Source: Ecdyonurus torrentis
Lineage: Eukaryota > Arthropoda > Insecta > Ephemeroptera > Heptageniidae
Direction: 5' to 3'
Length of the DNA: 64,000 bases
NCBI GenBank assembly: GCA_949318235.1
Contig: OX439127.1
Coordinates: 24,333,815-24,397,814 of the forward strand
Shown here piece by piece: positions 1 to 63,240 of this stretch. Numbering within the stretch: position 1 is the first letter of the stretch; each line of letters starts with the position of its first letter. The position numbers were made by a program, and so were the translations under genes. The notes beneath the pieces are model-generated. The model ran no database searches and was not told where the DNA came from. It saw only the letters and a program-made list of their open reading frames with translations.

Positions 1-2480
1 ATATACGAGAAATTTACTTATATGCCCACACTTAATAGAATGTGAATATGCATATCGTATTATTTTTTATTTTATTATGCAAACCTACACATTTCCGTTG
101 GTTATATCGCTATACTGCAAGGCAAAGTCAATTGTTTTTGAGCCTTGGAAAATGTAGAAGCTTGGCAAAAATCAGAGTATTCTCTTGCATCTCTCACTCT
201 TCCGAGTTTCAAAGAAGACACGTTCGGATCTCTGTCCTTGTGGAATAATGACTTAGCTTGCATACAAAGAACGTCACCTTCCTAGGTCACTAGCATTCAC
301 CATCGTGAGTTGCATACAATCATTATTGATTTTTTTTTCTCCCCCTGTTGCTTATAGCACTCAATCTGACGTAATATAACAAAATAATTGACTATGGATT
401 TCACGTTTTTTCGATATAGTTATTAGTTACATTATTAGTACTTATACCTAAGGAATCGGACAATTTAATGATTTCTCAAATTCATATGGTTGCGTACATT
501 TATTTTATTATTTTTTATAATGATGACTTGTAGCCATGCTTATAAGTAATCTCCCTCTTGTGTGTAGTTCTCTTATTTCATGTATAACAAGTAACAAAGA
601 TGTCTTTCTGTAGGAGAATATCTTATTATACCTTTGTTTTTATTCTTTAGAAAAATTCTTAATATTGTCTTTGTATATTGTGTATATCGTCTTGTTTTTC
701 TCTTTGTCAGAGTCTCAAATCAAAAACAACAGCTTTTTTATCAACTTTTTGTATTTTTTTTTTCTAAAGTCGTAAGAGGTCTTGGAATTTATCTTACCTA
801 GCTATATTGAATATTTTCATAATATCGTACCTTTTTCACTACAAAATGTACAGTAGTGTCTCGTTTGTCTTTTTCTTATAAACTAACATTGTAATGTAAC
901 ATCATTTTTTTTTCTTTTTTTTTTTTTTTTTCTGTCTGGCTTTAGGAATCGAGTTACATTTTCTTCTTCCCTTTATTTTGAAAATGTCTATATAATTTGT
1001 TTATATTTTGTAACATATTTTACAAGTTCTAATGATAATAAATTTCGTCAAACAAAATTATTTTTCATATAAGTACGTTAAATTTAAAATGTGATTTCTC
1101 ATAAATTCACCGGAATAATTTATTCAGTTAGTCAAATATAAAACCAAATTTTAGAAGTATCATGGAAAAAAGGAGAAGATTATATATTATATACAATATA
1201 TAAATTATATTATATAGTATGCTATTGCATTATTTTATTTACTTTACCACACTATTGCTGGTGTGTGTGTGTATGCAACATTGCGTGTTTGAAGTAGTCC
1301 ATTGACCGCGTTGCTTGCTCAAAAACTATATTATAAAGACCTACACAGGCGCAACTCTCTCTTCTACCGCTTTATCATTTTTATTGTAATTTTATTTACA
1401 AATATTTTATATTAATACCTTATAATAATGTATTATATTTGGCAATCAAAAATAAATTTATTGAACAAATAAATAATAAAAAATTGCGTATTGGTATATT
1501 ATGATTGATCAATAATTTAATTTTTAATTCTGCATGCATAGTTATTATTAAAATTAATGCATTCTGAGAAAATAATCTTGTCTGAAGTCTAAAGTACAAT
1601 ATGAAATAAAAAAAATCATGATGTTATAATGTTATATAGTACGCGCAGCAATGTCAAAGGTTACAATGTTTGGAAAAAAATGTTGATCTCTTGCCAGTTG
1701 GCTGTAAGGAAGTCAGCTGAGTATGCATATTTTATTCTGCTGCAAACTATTATTGCTTAAAATATAATACCGTGTGGGATAAAAGACACTGGTATTAGTA
1801 AAGAAAAGTATATTTCTGCTACTATAAACTAAGCACTGAACATTTTTTTAAAAGCAATTAAAATATAAAGTTCTCCTTAAAATAATAATGCAAAAATTAC
1901 TGTAAGAAAATAACAGCAATGCTGCATTGCAAGTTAAGAATGAAAAACAAAATATTATAAATGTAGATCATAAGTGTACTGTTTGGTATTTAATTATATT
2001 CTATAACAAGAGAGAAGTTTCAGTTTTATTAATTATAAATGCTTAAAATTGAGAATTGAAAGTTTAAACTTTGTTATATTTGATGACATAGCTCGACAAA
2101 ACGTTGATATAACAAATTTTATACCTGGAAAACTAATATCTTTCTTTGTATACGTTTGACTTTCTGTTTAATAACTCGAATCGATGTTTCGTAATGAGAT
2201 TTCAAATAAAATATAAGGCGATAAAGAAATTTTAATATATCTAATTATTACATTCAATTTAGTTAATGATTCATTTGTGTACGATTGACAAAGAAATTCG
2301 ATGAGGAAATTCTTTGAAGATTCAAATTTTAAGTTCAAAGTTGACGATTTGTTTTTTAAAATGTTACGAACAAAAACAGAATTATTATGTTAATATAATT
2401 ATGTTTTTAGAATATATTATTTGAAATTAAAGCTTTTAACTGTAATGTAGATCCTTTAGCATAAGAAAATGTGCTCTACC

Positions 2481-2484
<4 letters not shown>

Positions 2485-2534
<50 letters not shown>
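2485..2534. repeat. (GA)n microsatellite
   Basis: Uninterrupted GA dinucleotides, about 25 units. Confidence 0.95.
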
Positions 2535-2536
<2 letters not shown>

Positions 2537-3189
2537 AACATAAATTTGCTTGTAATGATCGTCAAGAATAAATTGTTGTGAGGGAAATATTGATACAAAT
2601 ATCACTGAAATCCTTTAAGAATAAAGTTGCAACAATATATAATATTTTTTAATTTTATGCTGCAGTTGATAAAAATTGTGTAGAGTGATTAGCAAACACA
2701 ATTTTCCTTCAAAATAACTCAAGTATGGAACTTTTCAAATTCTTGTTGGACGTATTTATTCCCTCAACCTATTGTAATATTTTATTTAATACTAACTATA
2801 AAAGTTTAATTTTAGATTTAATCCAAATATGTGTAATATAAGAACATTTTAAGCCTATTTCGCTTCTAAGAAACAAAATGTGACGTCATCACGTAATATA
2901 CACAGCTTCACGGGAATGTGTATCTAAAAAGTCATTCAACATCGAATTAAAAGAAAAATAGTTGATATATTCTTTAATGAATTGGGGGATCGCAATGTTT
3001 AAGAGATATTTTTTTCGTTTTAATATAATATTTATCATATTACTTTCATCATCTCTTCATTATATTTATCAGCATCAACTTTGCTTAAAAGATTGCAATG
3101 GATTGTCAAGACTGTTGTGGGTACAGGACAATAGGTTGTGCGCATAAACACCCGTATTCTTTTGATCACCAAAAGGTATAAGGCATCTT

Positions 3190-3345
3190 TAATGAAGCAT
3201 CCGCCCTTCCGCCCTTGCATTTTGTGCTTGTCAATCTGTGTTGTGGTACACACGCAGTTGGGCTTGGGAGGGGCAGGCACTTCTTGCTTGTTCTGCTTAA
3301 TATGGCCAACTAGACAGGTTAGCAATGTTGTGTATGTGGGCTTAA
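3190..3345. other. GC-richer island of unknown nature
   Basis: This block is clearly richer in G and C than its surroundings. Both strands are open for tens of codons. The minus-strand reading (parent open frame 3035-3325) is lysine- and cysteine-rich, with segments such as GHIKQNKQEVPAPPKPNC. No family is recognised and no clear splice sites bound it. It could be an untranslated exon, a regulatory island or an old gene fragment. Confidence 0.25.
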
Positions 3346-4055
3346 CCGAGCGAGCATTTTACCCACTATATTATGTGCTTACTTGACCTACCAACTACTA
3401 GACAGACGCCTTGTCTAATTTAGGAATTTGTATTTTGCACTATTTTTCCAAGATGGAAACTTAAAAAAATAGAAATACAAAATTAATATAATTAAATGAC
3501 ATTTAACACCAGACCTATAGCTTCGTCTAAAAATATAAATACTGAAAAAAAAAATTATGTAATGTTTTTCAAAAGTGGAAGGCGCTAAAGATGAACTATT
3601 TGATGGATGTAATTATATCTTACTTACGAAGCAATCAATTTAAAACTTAGATCTTTCTGGGACATTAAAAATATACAACAAATTAATATGTAAAAGCGAG
3701 AGTAAGGAACTGCGTCTTTGAATTAGAACAATGTTGTATTTTTTTTCTCCATATCCGGCGATAATTTTAAATGTGATAAATTTTATGGCACTATCTTGCA
3801 TGTTGTATTAAGTATCAATGTTTTGATTTTTTTTATGTGCTATATGTTTGAAATTCTCATTGTTTCACCAGCACCTTACAATTCATAAACCCTATCCACC
3901 TATGAAGAGAAAAAAAAATTCCAAATTTATATTGCAAAAGTTCATTATCATTGTTTTATGGATAAATAAATAGAATAAAAATTTGAACAGTTATAACTTA
4001 TAATAGTGTTGAAAAATGTATATAAATTTAATGTTTATTGTTTTGCTTGCTGCAG

Positions 4056-30114
<26,059 letters not shown>

Positions 30115-30525
30115 AATGAAAGCCAAGCAAGAGACAAACTGGCAAGCATAAATGCTAAATGAGCATACACTCCATATAGTGACAGTAGTTGTAAGATTGC
30201 TGCTTTAATTATCTAGCAACAAGTATTCCCCCCCCCCTTTATTCACTAAAAAAAATAATTTTAAATCTATTGTGTTTATCAAACTTAAACAGAAATATTA
30301 ATTAAAATTTTCATTTTTATTCTTGCTCCTTTTTCATCCATCATCAGTATTGTGTCCACTAAATGTATGGGTTGAGTAGTTATATTGATATCCAAGCATT
30401 TCTCAAATTATCCATCATTCTTTTTACTATACTATAGCCTATTATTAATAATATTTTGAGTAATCATCTTTTAAAATGGGATCCTTAAAATTATTTCTGT
30501 AGATTATAAGTATACAGTAGTTTAT

Positions 30526-30531
30526 AATAAA
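30526..30531 (+). terminator. candidate csw polyadenylation signal AATAAA
   Basis: First clear AATAAA downstream of the csw stop, about 410 bases after it. Confidence 0.45.
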
Positions 30532-30723
30532 AAGGAAAGAAAAGAAAGAAGAAGAAAAAAATGTTAAGAAATTTGTTGATATATGAGAGGAATTTATGTT
30601 TTAATGCAGTTTTGTGATGAAGTGTGATAATGTGGCAAAGTATTTACCATTTTTTTACATCAAATTCATCCTCTCATATTTTGTTTCTTATATGTATAAT
30701 ATAACGCTGTACATACTTTTATA

Positions 30724-30726
<3 letters not shown>

Positions 30727-30788
<62 letters not shown>
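30727..30788. repeat. (CT)n microsatellite
   Basis: About 30 CT units in the csw-costars intergenic region. Confidence 0.95.
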
Positions 30789-30792
<4 letters not shown>

Positions 30793-31058
30793 ACCCTTGT
30801 CCTCTCCCACAAAATTTTATTTCTGTGGAGCTTTATTATTATACTTATACTTATTTTTTGTGTCATTCAAGACCTATCCTATTACTGTAAGGCACTATAA
30901 AACTTGTAATATGAGAGTTTTTTTTTCTTTAATTGTATAGCATTATATCTGTGGTCCAAGCACCTTAATGTTAAAATAATTGATTGAACAAAATATGCTG
31001 TCAAATTGTAATCTTTATTTTATATATCTATTATGATGCTTTGTGCAACTAATATATA

Positions 31059-31195
<137 letters not shown>

Positions 31196-32034
31196 TTTCT
31201 TTTTAATTTACAACGGCACATAAAAATGTTTAATTATTTTGCTTGGATAAATTACACAGATTTTTAAAACCATTTTGAATGTAATCATTTAACGTTTATT
31301 TTTTTATTATTTTTTTCCCTTCATAAACCTAAGCCAAGAACTTCATTCATGAATTCAAATAAGTCTTTTTATTGATTAATATATTTTATTTAAAAAAAAA
31401 GTATAATATTTAAATTATATGTTTTATATCACAAAATGCAGCATGTTATAATATACTTTTTTTTTTTTTCTTTTTTGGCATATTTGCTAAATATTTTAAG
31501 TTCTTTATATAATATAATAAATCTGATACAAAAGTCTGATAAATGAGAGAGCGTACTGTCTGTTGTGTGTGCATGCAAGCAAAATATACATTACTTCTTG
31601 TTCTCACTCATTCATACGCTATACTGACACTCGTCCATTAAGCATCAAGGATTGTTTAATTCAAGTCATGGGTATATCCATATACTCCGATCAAAACAAT
31701 ATGTATGTATTAAAATAACAAAGTTATTATATATAGAAACTTTTTTTTATTATTATTATTATTTTAATTTATCAATGTGTGATTTATATTTATAAATAAT
31801 ATAGGGGACATATTTTTGTTTCTTCTTTTGGTTGGAATCATCTAAACAATATTTATGTAACAATAATAAAATCTCCATACATATTTTCAAATTTAACATG
31901 TAATAAATATAGGTGACATTTAACGTAAATAGTATAGAAGTTTAATAATAACGCACATGTATAAAATATAAATTTAATGCTCCATTTCTTGTAATCTGGT
32001 AGCATGTAATTATGTGATTATAAAATATTGATCA

Positions 32035-32081
<47 letters not shown>

Positions 32082-32355
32082 CATCATTCTAGTCATTTAA
32101 CAAAAACAAAAAATAATGTACAAAAATTATGGTGAGAGAGCAACATTTTTTTCCATAATATATAAAATATTTTGCTTTTAAAATATATTTGCATGCAAAT
32201 TTCTTCCATGTTATATTTACTTTATTCTCATTTACTCTTCCTTGTTGCTTTAATTGGTGGCCCACCTTGGCAGCACTGTAACAAAAAAAATAATAATTGA
32301 CGATAACAATCATATATTAAAGCATGATGTATTTTTATACATTTTAACTATACTT

Positions 32356-32361
32356 TTTATT
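32356..32361 (-). terminator. candidate costars polyadenylation signal (AATAAA on minus strand)
   Basis: TTTATT on the plus strand about 210 bases beyond the minus-strand stop at 32570. Confidence 0.4.
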
Positions 32362-32497
32362 TGAAAGCATTGAATTGCAAGTTGTATGTATATTATTGTT
32401 TCTCCAATTTTGCAAATCAGCAAACATGAAAGGTTCAATGTGCGTGATGTAAAAATATATGAAATCTATTAAATGTATTTGTTTGTTGTTTTTTTCC

Positions 32498-32528
<31 letters not shown>

Positions 32529-32569
32529 CTTTTTTGTCCTTACCTATGTACTGCCCAAAATATACAATT

Positions 32570-38207
<5,638 letters not shown>

Positions 38208-38660
38208 GATTCGCAAGATCACTCAAAGTACAGTACTGTCAGTTAAGTTAGCGAGAGCAATGGGATGATAATCACCAAGATCGCAAGTAAGCAATCCAAC
38301 ACTGGTACTCGAGCACGCGCCTTGGTGCACGCACGATGAGCAAGTGTGCAGCCGCGAGGAGCGAGATTGGAGAACGTGCTAATGGAGGTTGAGCGCGCGC
38401 GCCACTGTCGCCTTGTACCTTCTTGTTTCAACTCGAACTTGTGACTGATGCCGTAGGTGACGGTGCGCGTCCACCGTTCTCATTCTGCTTATTCACTATA
38501 TAGCTAACTTGTAGTGTATTTCCCTCGACCTCTCTCACTCTCTCTAGAGCTGCTGGCGTGCCTCCATCAGCTATAATTAGGCTGCTCTTCTGCTACCGCT
38601 ACTCTATGTTGCTGCACTTGTGACGTAATATTTTCCTCCATTGCCGCCGAACTCCCACCC
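38208..38660 (-). promoter_or_regulatory. GC-rich promoter / 5' UTR region of the costars gene
   Basis: One of the most GC- and CpG-rich stretches in the window, directly upstream of the costars ATG. It would contain the transcription start. No individual core motif is certain. Confidence 0.5.
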
Positions 38661-38809
38661 TTAGACTAAGAAACAATGGTGAGAAAAGGGCTTAGAAACT
38701 GAGTAAGGGGCAAACTAGCGATCTGAAAGCTGGAATTAGTCTCATATCATCAGAAATGGTCTACATTGAAAACTACTACAAATTACTCTTTAGTTTCATC
38801 CCAAAATTT

Positions 38810-39022
38810 CCTATCCTATCCTATCCTATCCTATCCTATCCTATCCTATCCTATCCTATCCTATCCTATCCTATCCTATCCTATCCTATCCTATCCTATC
38901 CTATCCTATCCTATCCTATCCTATCCTATCCTATCCTATCCTATCCTATCCTATCCTATCCTATCCTATCCTATCCTATCCTATCCTATCCTATCCTATC
39001 CTATCCTATCCTATTCTATCCT
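38810..39022. repeat. (CTATC)n pentanucleotide satellite
   Basis: About 42 units of CTATC (GGATA on the other strand), one variant unit near the right end. Confidence 0.95.
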
Positions 39023-39415
39023 TTTTCTTTTTTTTTAATTCTTTGCAGTTCCTATATTGACAATGTTACATGTTTTTTTGTGTATGAAATTTCCACCTTA
39101 CAGGATTTCAATTCCTGTATTTTACTATACCTTAAATTTAAAATTTAACCCTGTATTGCCTGATTTTTGAAAAGATTTGTATGGACATATTCTTTTCCCC
39201 AAGTTTCTCCAAAATGGTTTATTTTAGGAAGAATTGTGCCGGGGGATCCTCATGTGCCCAGTGCTTTTTTGTTGCAAATTTTCCCGCAATAAATCTGCAT
39301 AATATATTGTACACGATTGTGACTATATTTTACCATTCAAAAATTCATGGTAAATTTGCAATGCTATTTTTATTAGAAAAATACGCACTGAACTACAATG
39401 TTATATAATATTATT

Positions 39416-39417
<2 letters not shown>

Positions 39418-39497
<80 letters not shown>
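39418..39497. repeat. (AT)n microsatellite
   Basis: AT tract of about 70-80 bases. Confidence 0.95.
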
Positions 39498-39499
<2 letters not shown>

Positions 39500-40310
39500 G
39501 ATGTGTCAAAGTTAGCATTGTTTGAGACTGATAATGTTAGTGATAGAGTTTCATACAGTATGTAGTGAATACATTGAAAATTATGCTCACCTTGTAATTA
39601 TTTAAATAAATCCCCAAATTTATATAAATAGGCATATAAATGATTAATATTTATTATTGTTTAAGTTTCTAAATGTAAATATAAATGAAATTCTATAATT
39701 TTTATGTTGTAACAAATTACAATCTTATAAAAGACAATTATTAAAGATACACAGACAGAAGAAGATAATGTAAAAGATTCACATAGAAAACAGAGAAAAA
39801 GTTTTTTGACAAAATGAAAACTGTGAGGAAATACAAATTTTTTATTAACACTACGCTATATCTGAAGTACTTTTTGTTATTATAATTCAATTTGCAATAT
39901 AGTACACAATAATGCATATTCTGATATTTTAAAAGTTAAAAATGTATGCATAATACTGTATATTATATTATTACAAAAACTTTATTATTTCGTTATAAAA
40001 AAACTTAAACTGTAAATATATTATTTGAAATTGCATACTTTAAATTCAAATATAAAATGCATGTGAAATACTAATAAACGTAACAAATACATAACAAATT
40101 AAATCAACTAAAAAAGATAATATCAAACAAATTATTTCAAGAGTGTGTTGCAAATAAATACTACTCTCACATGTTTTGGCCCTGTAAAGGTGGCTTCATG
40201 AGTATAATTTTGAATTTCGTATCTACACAACTGATAACTAGACACCAAAGCTGATTAAAAAGAAAAAAAATAATAAAAAACTTCTTCAACTACATTTTGA
40301 TTAAGAATAC

Positions 40311-40312
<2 letters not shown>

Positions 40313-40372
<60 letters not shown>
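40313..40372. repeat. (GA)n microsatellite
   Basis: About 30 GA units. Confidence 0.95.
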
Positions 40373-40375
<3 letters not shown>

Positions 40376-40413
40376 TTCTACAATCTAAAAATCTTAAAGC
40401 AAGTATTCAAATC

Positions 40414-40569
<156 letters not shown>

Positions 40570-40593
40570 TCATTTTCACACAAAACTGTGTAA

Positions 40594-40700
40594 GTATAGC
40601 CTCTTCAGTCCCAGACCCTTTTAAACAATATTTCATTGTCGTCAATTTTAACCACGTTTTTGTGCGGCTCTCAGAATGACAAAAATATGCCTCTTTTGTC

Positions 40701-40754
<54 letters not shown>

Positions 40755-40974
40755 CTTTCACGGACCCCCTACCCACTCATGGTAAAATAGCTCAAAATAT
40801 GCTCAAATGCTCAAAATAGCTCTAAAAAACGCGAAATTTTACTGGCTTTTTTTCTGGCACAATTTTCATATTTTTATCTCTATTTTTTCTATTTTTTTCG
40901 ATGGTTTACAGATTTTTTGTCCCTTTTTTTTTATGTACAACTCATTGTATATTGGGACTGAAGAGGATAGCTAC
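40594..40974. mobile_element. MITE-like element with 20 bp inverted termini
   Basis: The left end GTATAGCCTCTTCAGTCCCA pairs with the right end TGGGACTGAAGAGGATAGC. The interior is AT-rich with a 36 bp poly-T run and no coding capacity. Confidence 0.6.
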
Positions 40975-41304
40975 ATAATACGTTCCTCACATCCACATTG
41001 AAATTTCATGTTCAATAAATTGCAAGGTTATTTGGGATGTTTTTGATCAAATTAAAATTATAGTATGTTATAATGATAGCAAGAAAAATAAACAAGCAAA
41101 GCGCTCGACAAAAAAGTACTTAAAATATTTCTTCCAAAAATTAACCATTTTGAAACAATTTAGGAAAAATTATATGCCCAAGTACAAAGATCGGATAATT
41201 AATGATCAAAATTTAAACATAATGTAAAACTGAATTCAAAAGCCCGGAACGGAAGTTTCTCATAAATATGCAACTTGTTAGGGTATAGGTATGGTATAGG
41301 TACT

Positions 41305-41981
<677 letters not shown>

Positions 41982-44209
41982 GAGGAAGAAGAATGAAGCA
42001 CTTTTTTGAGGGATTTTGAGTAGTTTTGAATGTTTTTTAATGAACTTTTTTAATAGTTAATTTTATCAAATGAAACTCTTTCAGCTGTACGGACGCCAGT
42101 CTGCCAATTGATCATTATTTTTATTTTATTATCTTAGCTTACCTGTTTCGTATACGTTTATTATCTGGCACGTCCTTACATTGTTGGCTGAGACTTCTCC
42201 ATTCAGCCATACCTTGACCGTGATTATTTTAATTACGTATTGCAGCACTGCGTGCGCGCATGTGTACTATACGTTCGGTACGTACACACCACAAAACTTT
42301 CGATACTAAACATGTATCTATATAGCTATATTATTTATAAATAATATATAATATTATATATATAATATTTGTTTGTTTTTTTCCCAATAAATTTTATTTA
42401 ACATTGGCAAGAGACATTTTTTTCCCGTCTTCTATAAATAGAGTTATCAAATATAAATTCCAATGAACGTTCCTTAAAATTTTTCACAGCTCTTTAGTAG
42501 AGGATCAAGGTATTTGCATTTGGGTATTTACAAAATTTATACCCGTTCTTATATGTGAGTGAATGTGGATATGTGTGTGCGTGTGTGTGTATATGTAATA
42601 TAAATGGCATCAAAGCGTGGTTAAATAAAAAAATAAACTATAATTTTACATTCTATTTGTGATATTTAAATTTTACAAGATGATATTCCTTTCTTTGCCG
42701 TCATGTTTTCATTAAAAAAAAGGTCGTAATTCCTCTCTTCACTATCAAAACATTTTCCCAGTGCTCGGAAGAGAAAACACTTTCTTTGATTTGTTTCCAT
42801 AAGATGCTACTTAACTGTTTCGTATGGTTTCAAGGTGGATCAAGACAACTCGTATGATAAAAAATAAATCAAGTGACTCACCGAGAACAATAAATTTTCT
42901 CTTTGCAATGTTCGAGACATATAAGACTCAAGTTTGCAACTCCTTTTTTGTCTTACCTTGATCCCAATGTGTTTAAACTATTGATGTATGCACCTTGGTT
43001 AATAGTCACGCTATACTTCTTCTGAAGCAGAAAATTACAATGATTGTTTCTATTAGATGCTTAACATTTTCAATTACTCTAAACAGTATAATATCTGTTT
43101 GTAGCTACATAAAATATAATATTAAATATGATATATATTATTCTATATTATGCTTTTAATAATAATGATAAAATTAAATAAATTTTTAAGTACTCTATTT
43201 TATTTAATTATTATTTAATTAGTTAATAAACATAACCTAATATATTTTTTATTGTGATACAGCCAACTACAAAGTCTGAACCTATTTTTGAATAAAGTAT
43301 TTAGCGGGTGTTGCACATTTTGCAGGCGCATTAGATTAACCTATTACTAAACACTTGGATTGCAAGAAATATAATGTTTAGTTTTTTATGCTATTGTATT
43401 GTAATAAACTTGTGTAATAGTCAAATACAACGTTTTCCAGAACTGTAACTGCAACACATAGGCACAGTAAACGTTTTATTGAAAGTTTATTATACATTAT
43501 CAACTATATTATTTTTATATTTTGGTTAACACATAATTTAATAAGATGCTTGACTTTCTTTTAAAATTCAGGGCTGTTCCTTCCTCCCCGATTCTGAAAA
43601 CGTTTCTTCATTCTTCCTCTACATAATAACTAATAAGTAAATATGTTTGACTAATGCACAATATGAAATAAAGCTGTATTGATCGATATATAAACACTTA
43701 TCATCTCTGAAAAATATTGCAAGAAGCATTTATGCAATTTATATACCATAATAATATATTATAACATATAATATATATATAGGCAACCATTGCCGAATTC
43801 GCTCGTTTACCGAAATAAGAGACCTTACGTCGCTGATTTTTTTTTCTTTTTTTGCCACCACATTATCATAATCTTGCAATTATAAAAACGTATTAAAATC
43901 AACAACAATGCATTGTAAGATTCGACAACAATAGAGCATTATGCTTTAAATTGTATATAATATTATTTATGAATCATAGTAAATTTTGCTTCTGGTGCGA
44001 TATTTGATGCGGTTATACTTACTTTTTTGTTGTTGTTGAAATAAATTAATTTTCTTATGAAATGTACAGTTCGTAAATTCACTTCCAAAAAACTTATTAT
44101 ATACGTGAATGTAATCAAAGACCAGTCTTTGTTAATAAATGTATTAAAACAAAAGAAGCACAAATTACTTTTTACTTTTAACATTATCAATTCTTAATGC
44201 GTATTCGCG

Positions 44210-45420
<1,211 letters not shown>

Positions 45421-46069
45421 CGCACAGTTTAAAGTCTAAATTTACAAAGCCTTTTTATACCTATATATAGTATATTCAAAGACAATATTAAGATAGTATG
45501 AAATGTGAGTAGTGTAAACTGTAAAGCAATATAGTAGTTTTAATTTCATTTTTCCTTCTAAATAAAATATTAATATCAAATATAACATTGTTACATTTTT
45601 GTTTTAAATCCATTGAATATTTAATATAATCCCCAGTATAAGCTAATTTCAGATAGTAAGAATGCAATAGTGACTTTGATATTATTTATTTAATATTTCT
45701 TAAACTGGATGATTAAACATTTTGACCTCGCTGTAACGTGGCAAGTATCGAAAAGCCACTCCACGACGTGGTCAAAATCACGATGCCGAATTTTGGATTT
45801 TGGCAAAAACGCAAAACCAATCCGTGACATATATATATTTATTATTGACACAAGGTATGAATTACTAAGCCTTTATATTTAATTGAAATATATTTGAAAT
45901 TTTATTTGACAAAATTATAAGTCTCATGATGTTCTTCGTCTGTTTCCTTTGTAACATTTAAATAAATTTTACAAATGAAATATATTCACACATGATTCCC
46001 ATTTATAGGCAGTGTAAATATATTTGAACCCTAAATGATGTAGACATCCATTTTTATCATGGGGTGAAG

Positions 46070-46234
46070 ATGAGCAGCCACGTCAACAGCACATCCGGAT
46101 TGGCGATGCCGAGAAAATTGCTCGCGTTCCTTTGTGAATATAGACATGAGTCAAGGATTCCTGTGACGTGTCTCTCATGCAACGCCAACTCTAACAAAAA
46201 TGACAAGCTTTATTGCCATAGGAAAGTAGCTTAG
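46070..46234 (+). CDS. possible small ORF of 54 residues, unknown
   Basis: ATG at 46070 to TAG at 46232-46234, in a block richer in GC than its surroundings. The peptide has segments such as SGLAMPRKLLAFLCEYRHE and four cysteines (CEY, CLSC, YCHR). No family recognised, no splice context, no signal peptide. It may be chance or part of an unrecognised transcript. Confidence 0.2.
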   Translation: MSSHVNSTSGLAMPRKLLAFLCEYRHESRIPVTCLSCNANSNKNDKLYCHRKVA

Positions 46235-52803
<6,569 letters not shown>

Positions 52804-52814
52804 TTATAAGAGAT

Positions 52815-62261
<9,447 letters not shown>

Positions 62262-63096
62262 CTATATTATATGCAAATTATGACTACTATATAATTGATA
62301 AAAGTAAAAATTAAAATAAAATATATCTATTTAAAGCTCTTAATATACTGCTTTACTTTAAAAGCAGTCTTAAATATCACTAGAAATATATATATATATA
62401 GCTCTATTTTTTTATATACTTTATTTTGCAACCGTCTGAGGAATTTAACACATATAAAAATTCCCTCACTACCTCGAGTAATAGTATACGCTGTGGCAAC
62501 AATCTATGTTTTATTTTAACACTGAATAATAATATTTATACTTGATATGTTACATGTAGGAAGCAGTTACGACTTATAAAAATATTATATATTTAGATAT
62601 GCGTATTAATAGTTATACTTTTTATAATATGCGTGAGTTTCACTTATAATTAAAATAATTGTTTATTTATTATTATCATGCTCGTCATATAAGGGAAATT
62701 TTTATTATTATCTTATAAAATTGTAAAAGAAAAAAAAAACTAAATTAACTCTTTGTGCGTCTCAAAAAATTGTACACTTTTTAACTTTTAATTTACATAA
62801 TCGTCCCCATGTGGTGGGATCAGTTATAAAAGTAGGATGTAACTAATTAGTAAAGCTACGTGGTGTATATCAACAAAATCTTAAAACTTAAAAAAAAGTA
62901 TAGCAATTAAAAAAAAAAAAAATCAAGTTCACAAATCCTATATTTATTCTACAGCTTTAAAGTCTCAAGTAAAATTCTTTTATGCTATAGTACGATGAAC
63001 TAAATACGTAACCGCACAGAAATTTAAATTTCTAATATACCAGTTAACGTATTGCTTTAAAAAAAATCTCATTTATTGTTTATTTTAAATGTATTT

Positions 63097-63240
63097 TTAC
63101 TTAAAAACTACTCTGTATTTTGGAGATGTTTCTCTAATATTTGGTTGACCTACTCCATTGAAAGCACTCGATAATGCTCTGAATTTATCTCCTATTCTTC
63201 CCTTTTCACCTTGTCTCTTATTCCGTTGAATGTCATACAT
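63097..63240 (-). CDS. possible upstream exon or small ORF (47 codons)
   Basis: On the minus strand ATG at 63240 opens MYDIQRNKRQGEKGRIGDKF through RETSPKYRVVFK and TAA. A weak GTAAAA donor inside the last codons (exon end 63099) is in the right phase to join 62261, giving FK followed by FCPSVF. It has no membrane segment, so it does not supply the expected first TMEM26 helices. It could be an alternative 5' exon or chance. Confidence 0.25.
   Translation of the reverse strand: MYDIQRNKRQGEKGRIGDKFRALSSAFNGVGQPNIRETSPKYRVVFK

Larger units (their letters stand above)
1..4055. other. no confident gene; upstream or first-intron sequence of csw
   Basis: AT-rich sequence with poly-T runs and a GA microsatellite. 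The first csw exon must end in two bases of an arginine codon, after an ATG only a few codons earlier. I looked for such an ATG followed by a donor here and saw no convincing case, so that exon is either cryptic here or lies left of the window. Only a small GC-richer block near 3.2-3.35 kb stands out. Confidence 0.5.

Noticed and set aside
2881..2888. TGACGTCA (CRE-type octamer), also at 50122, 56605 and 59129
   Set aside because: Four scattered sites, none beside an identified promoter. More than chance in AT-rich DNA perhaps, but no functional context.
38810..39022. Interstitial telomere repeat
   Set aside because: The insect telomere unit is TTAGG (CCTAA). The unit here is CCTAT with no TTAGG copies, so it is an ordinary pentamer satellite.
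38756..39148. Open frame of repeated LSYPI
   Set aside because: It is a translation of the CTATC pentamer array.
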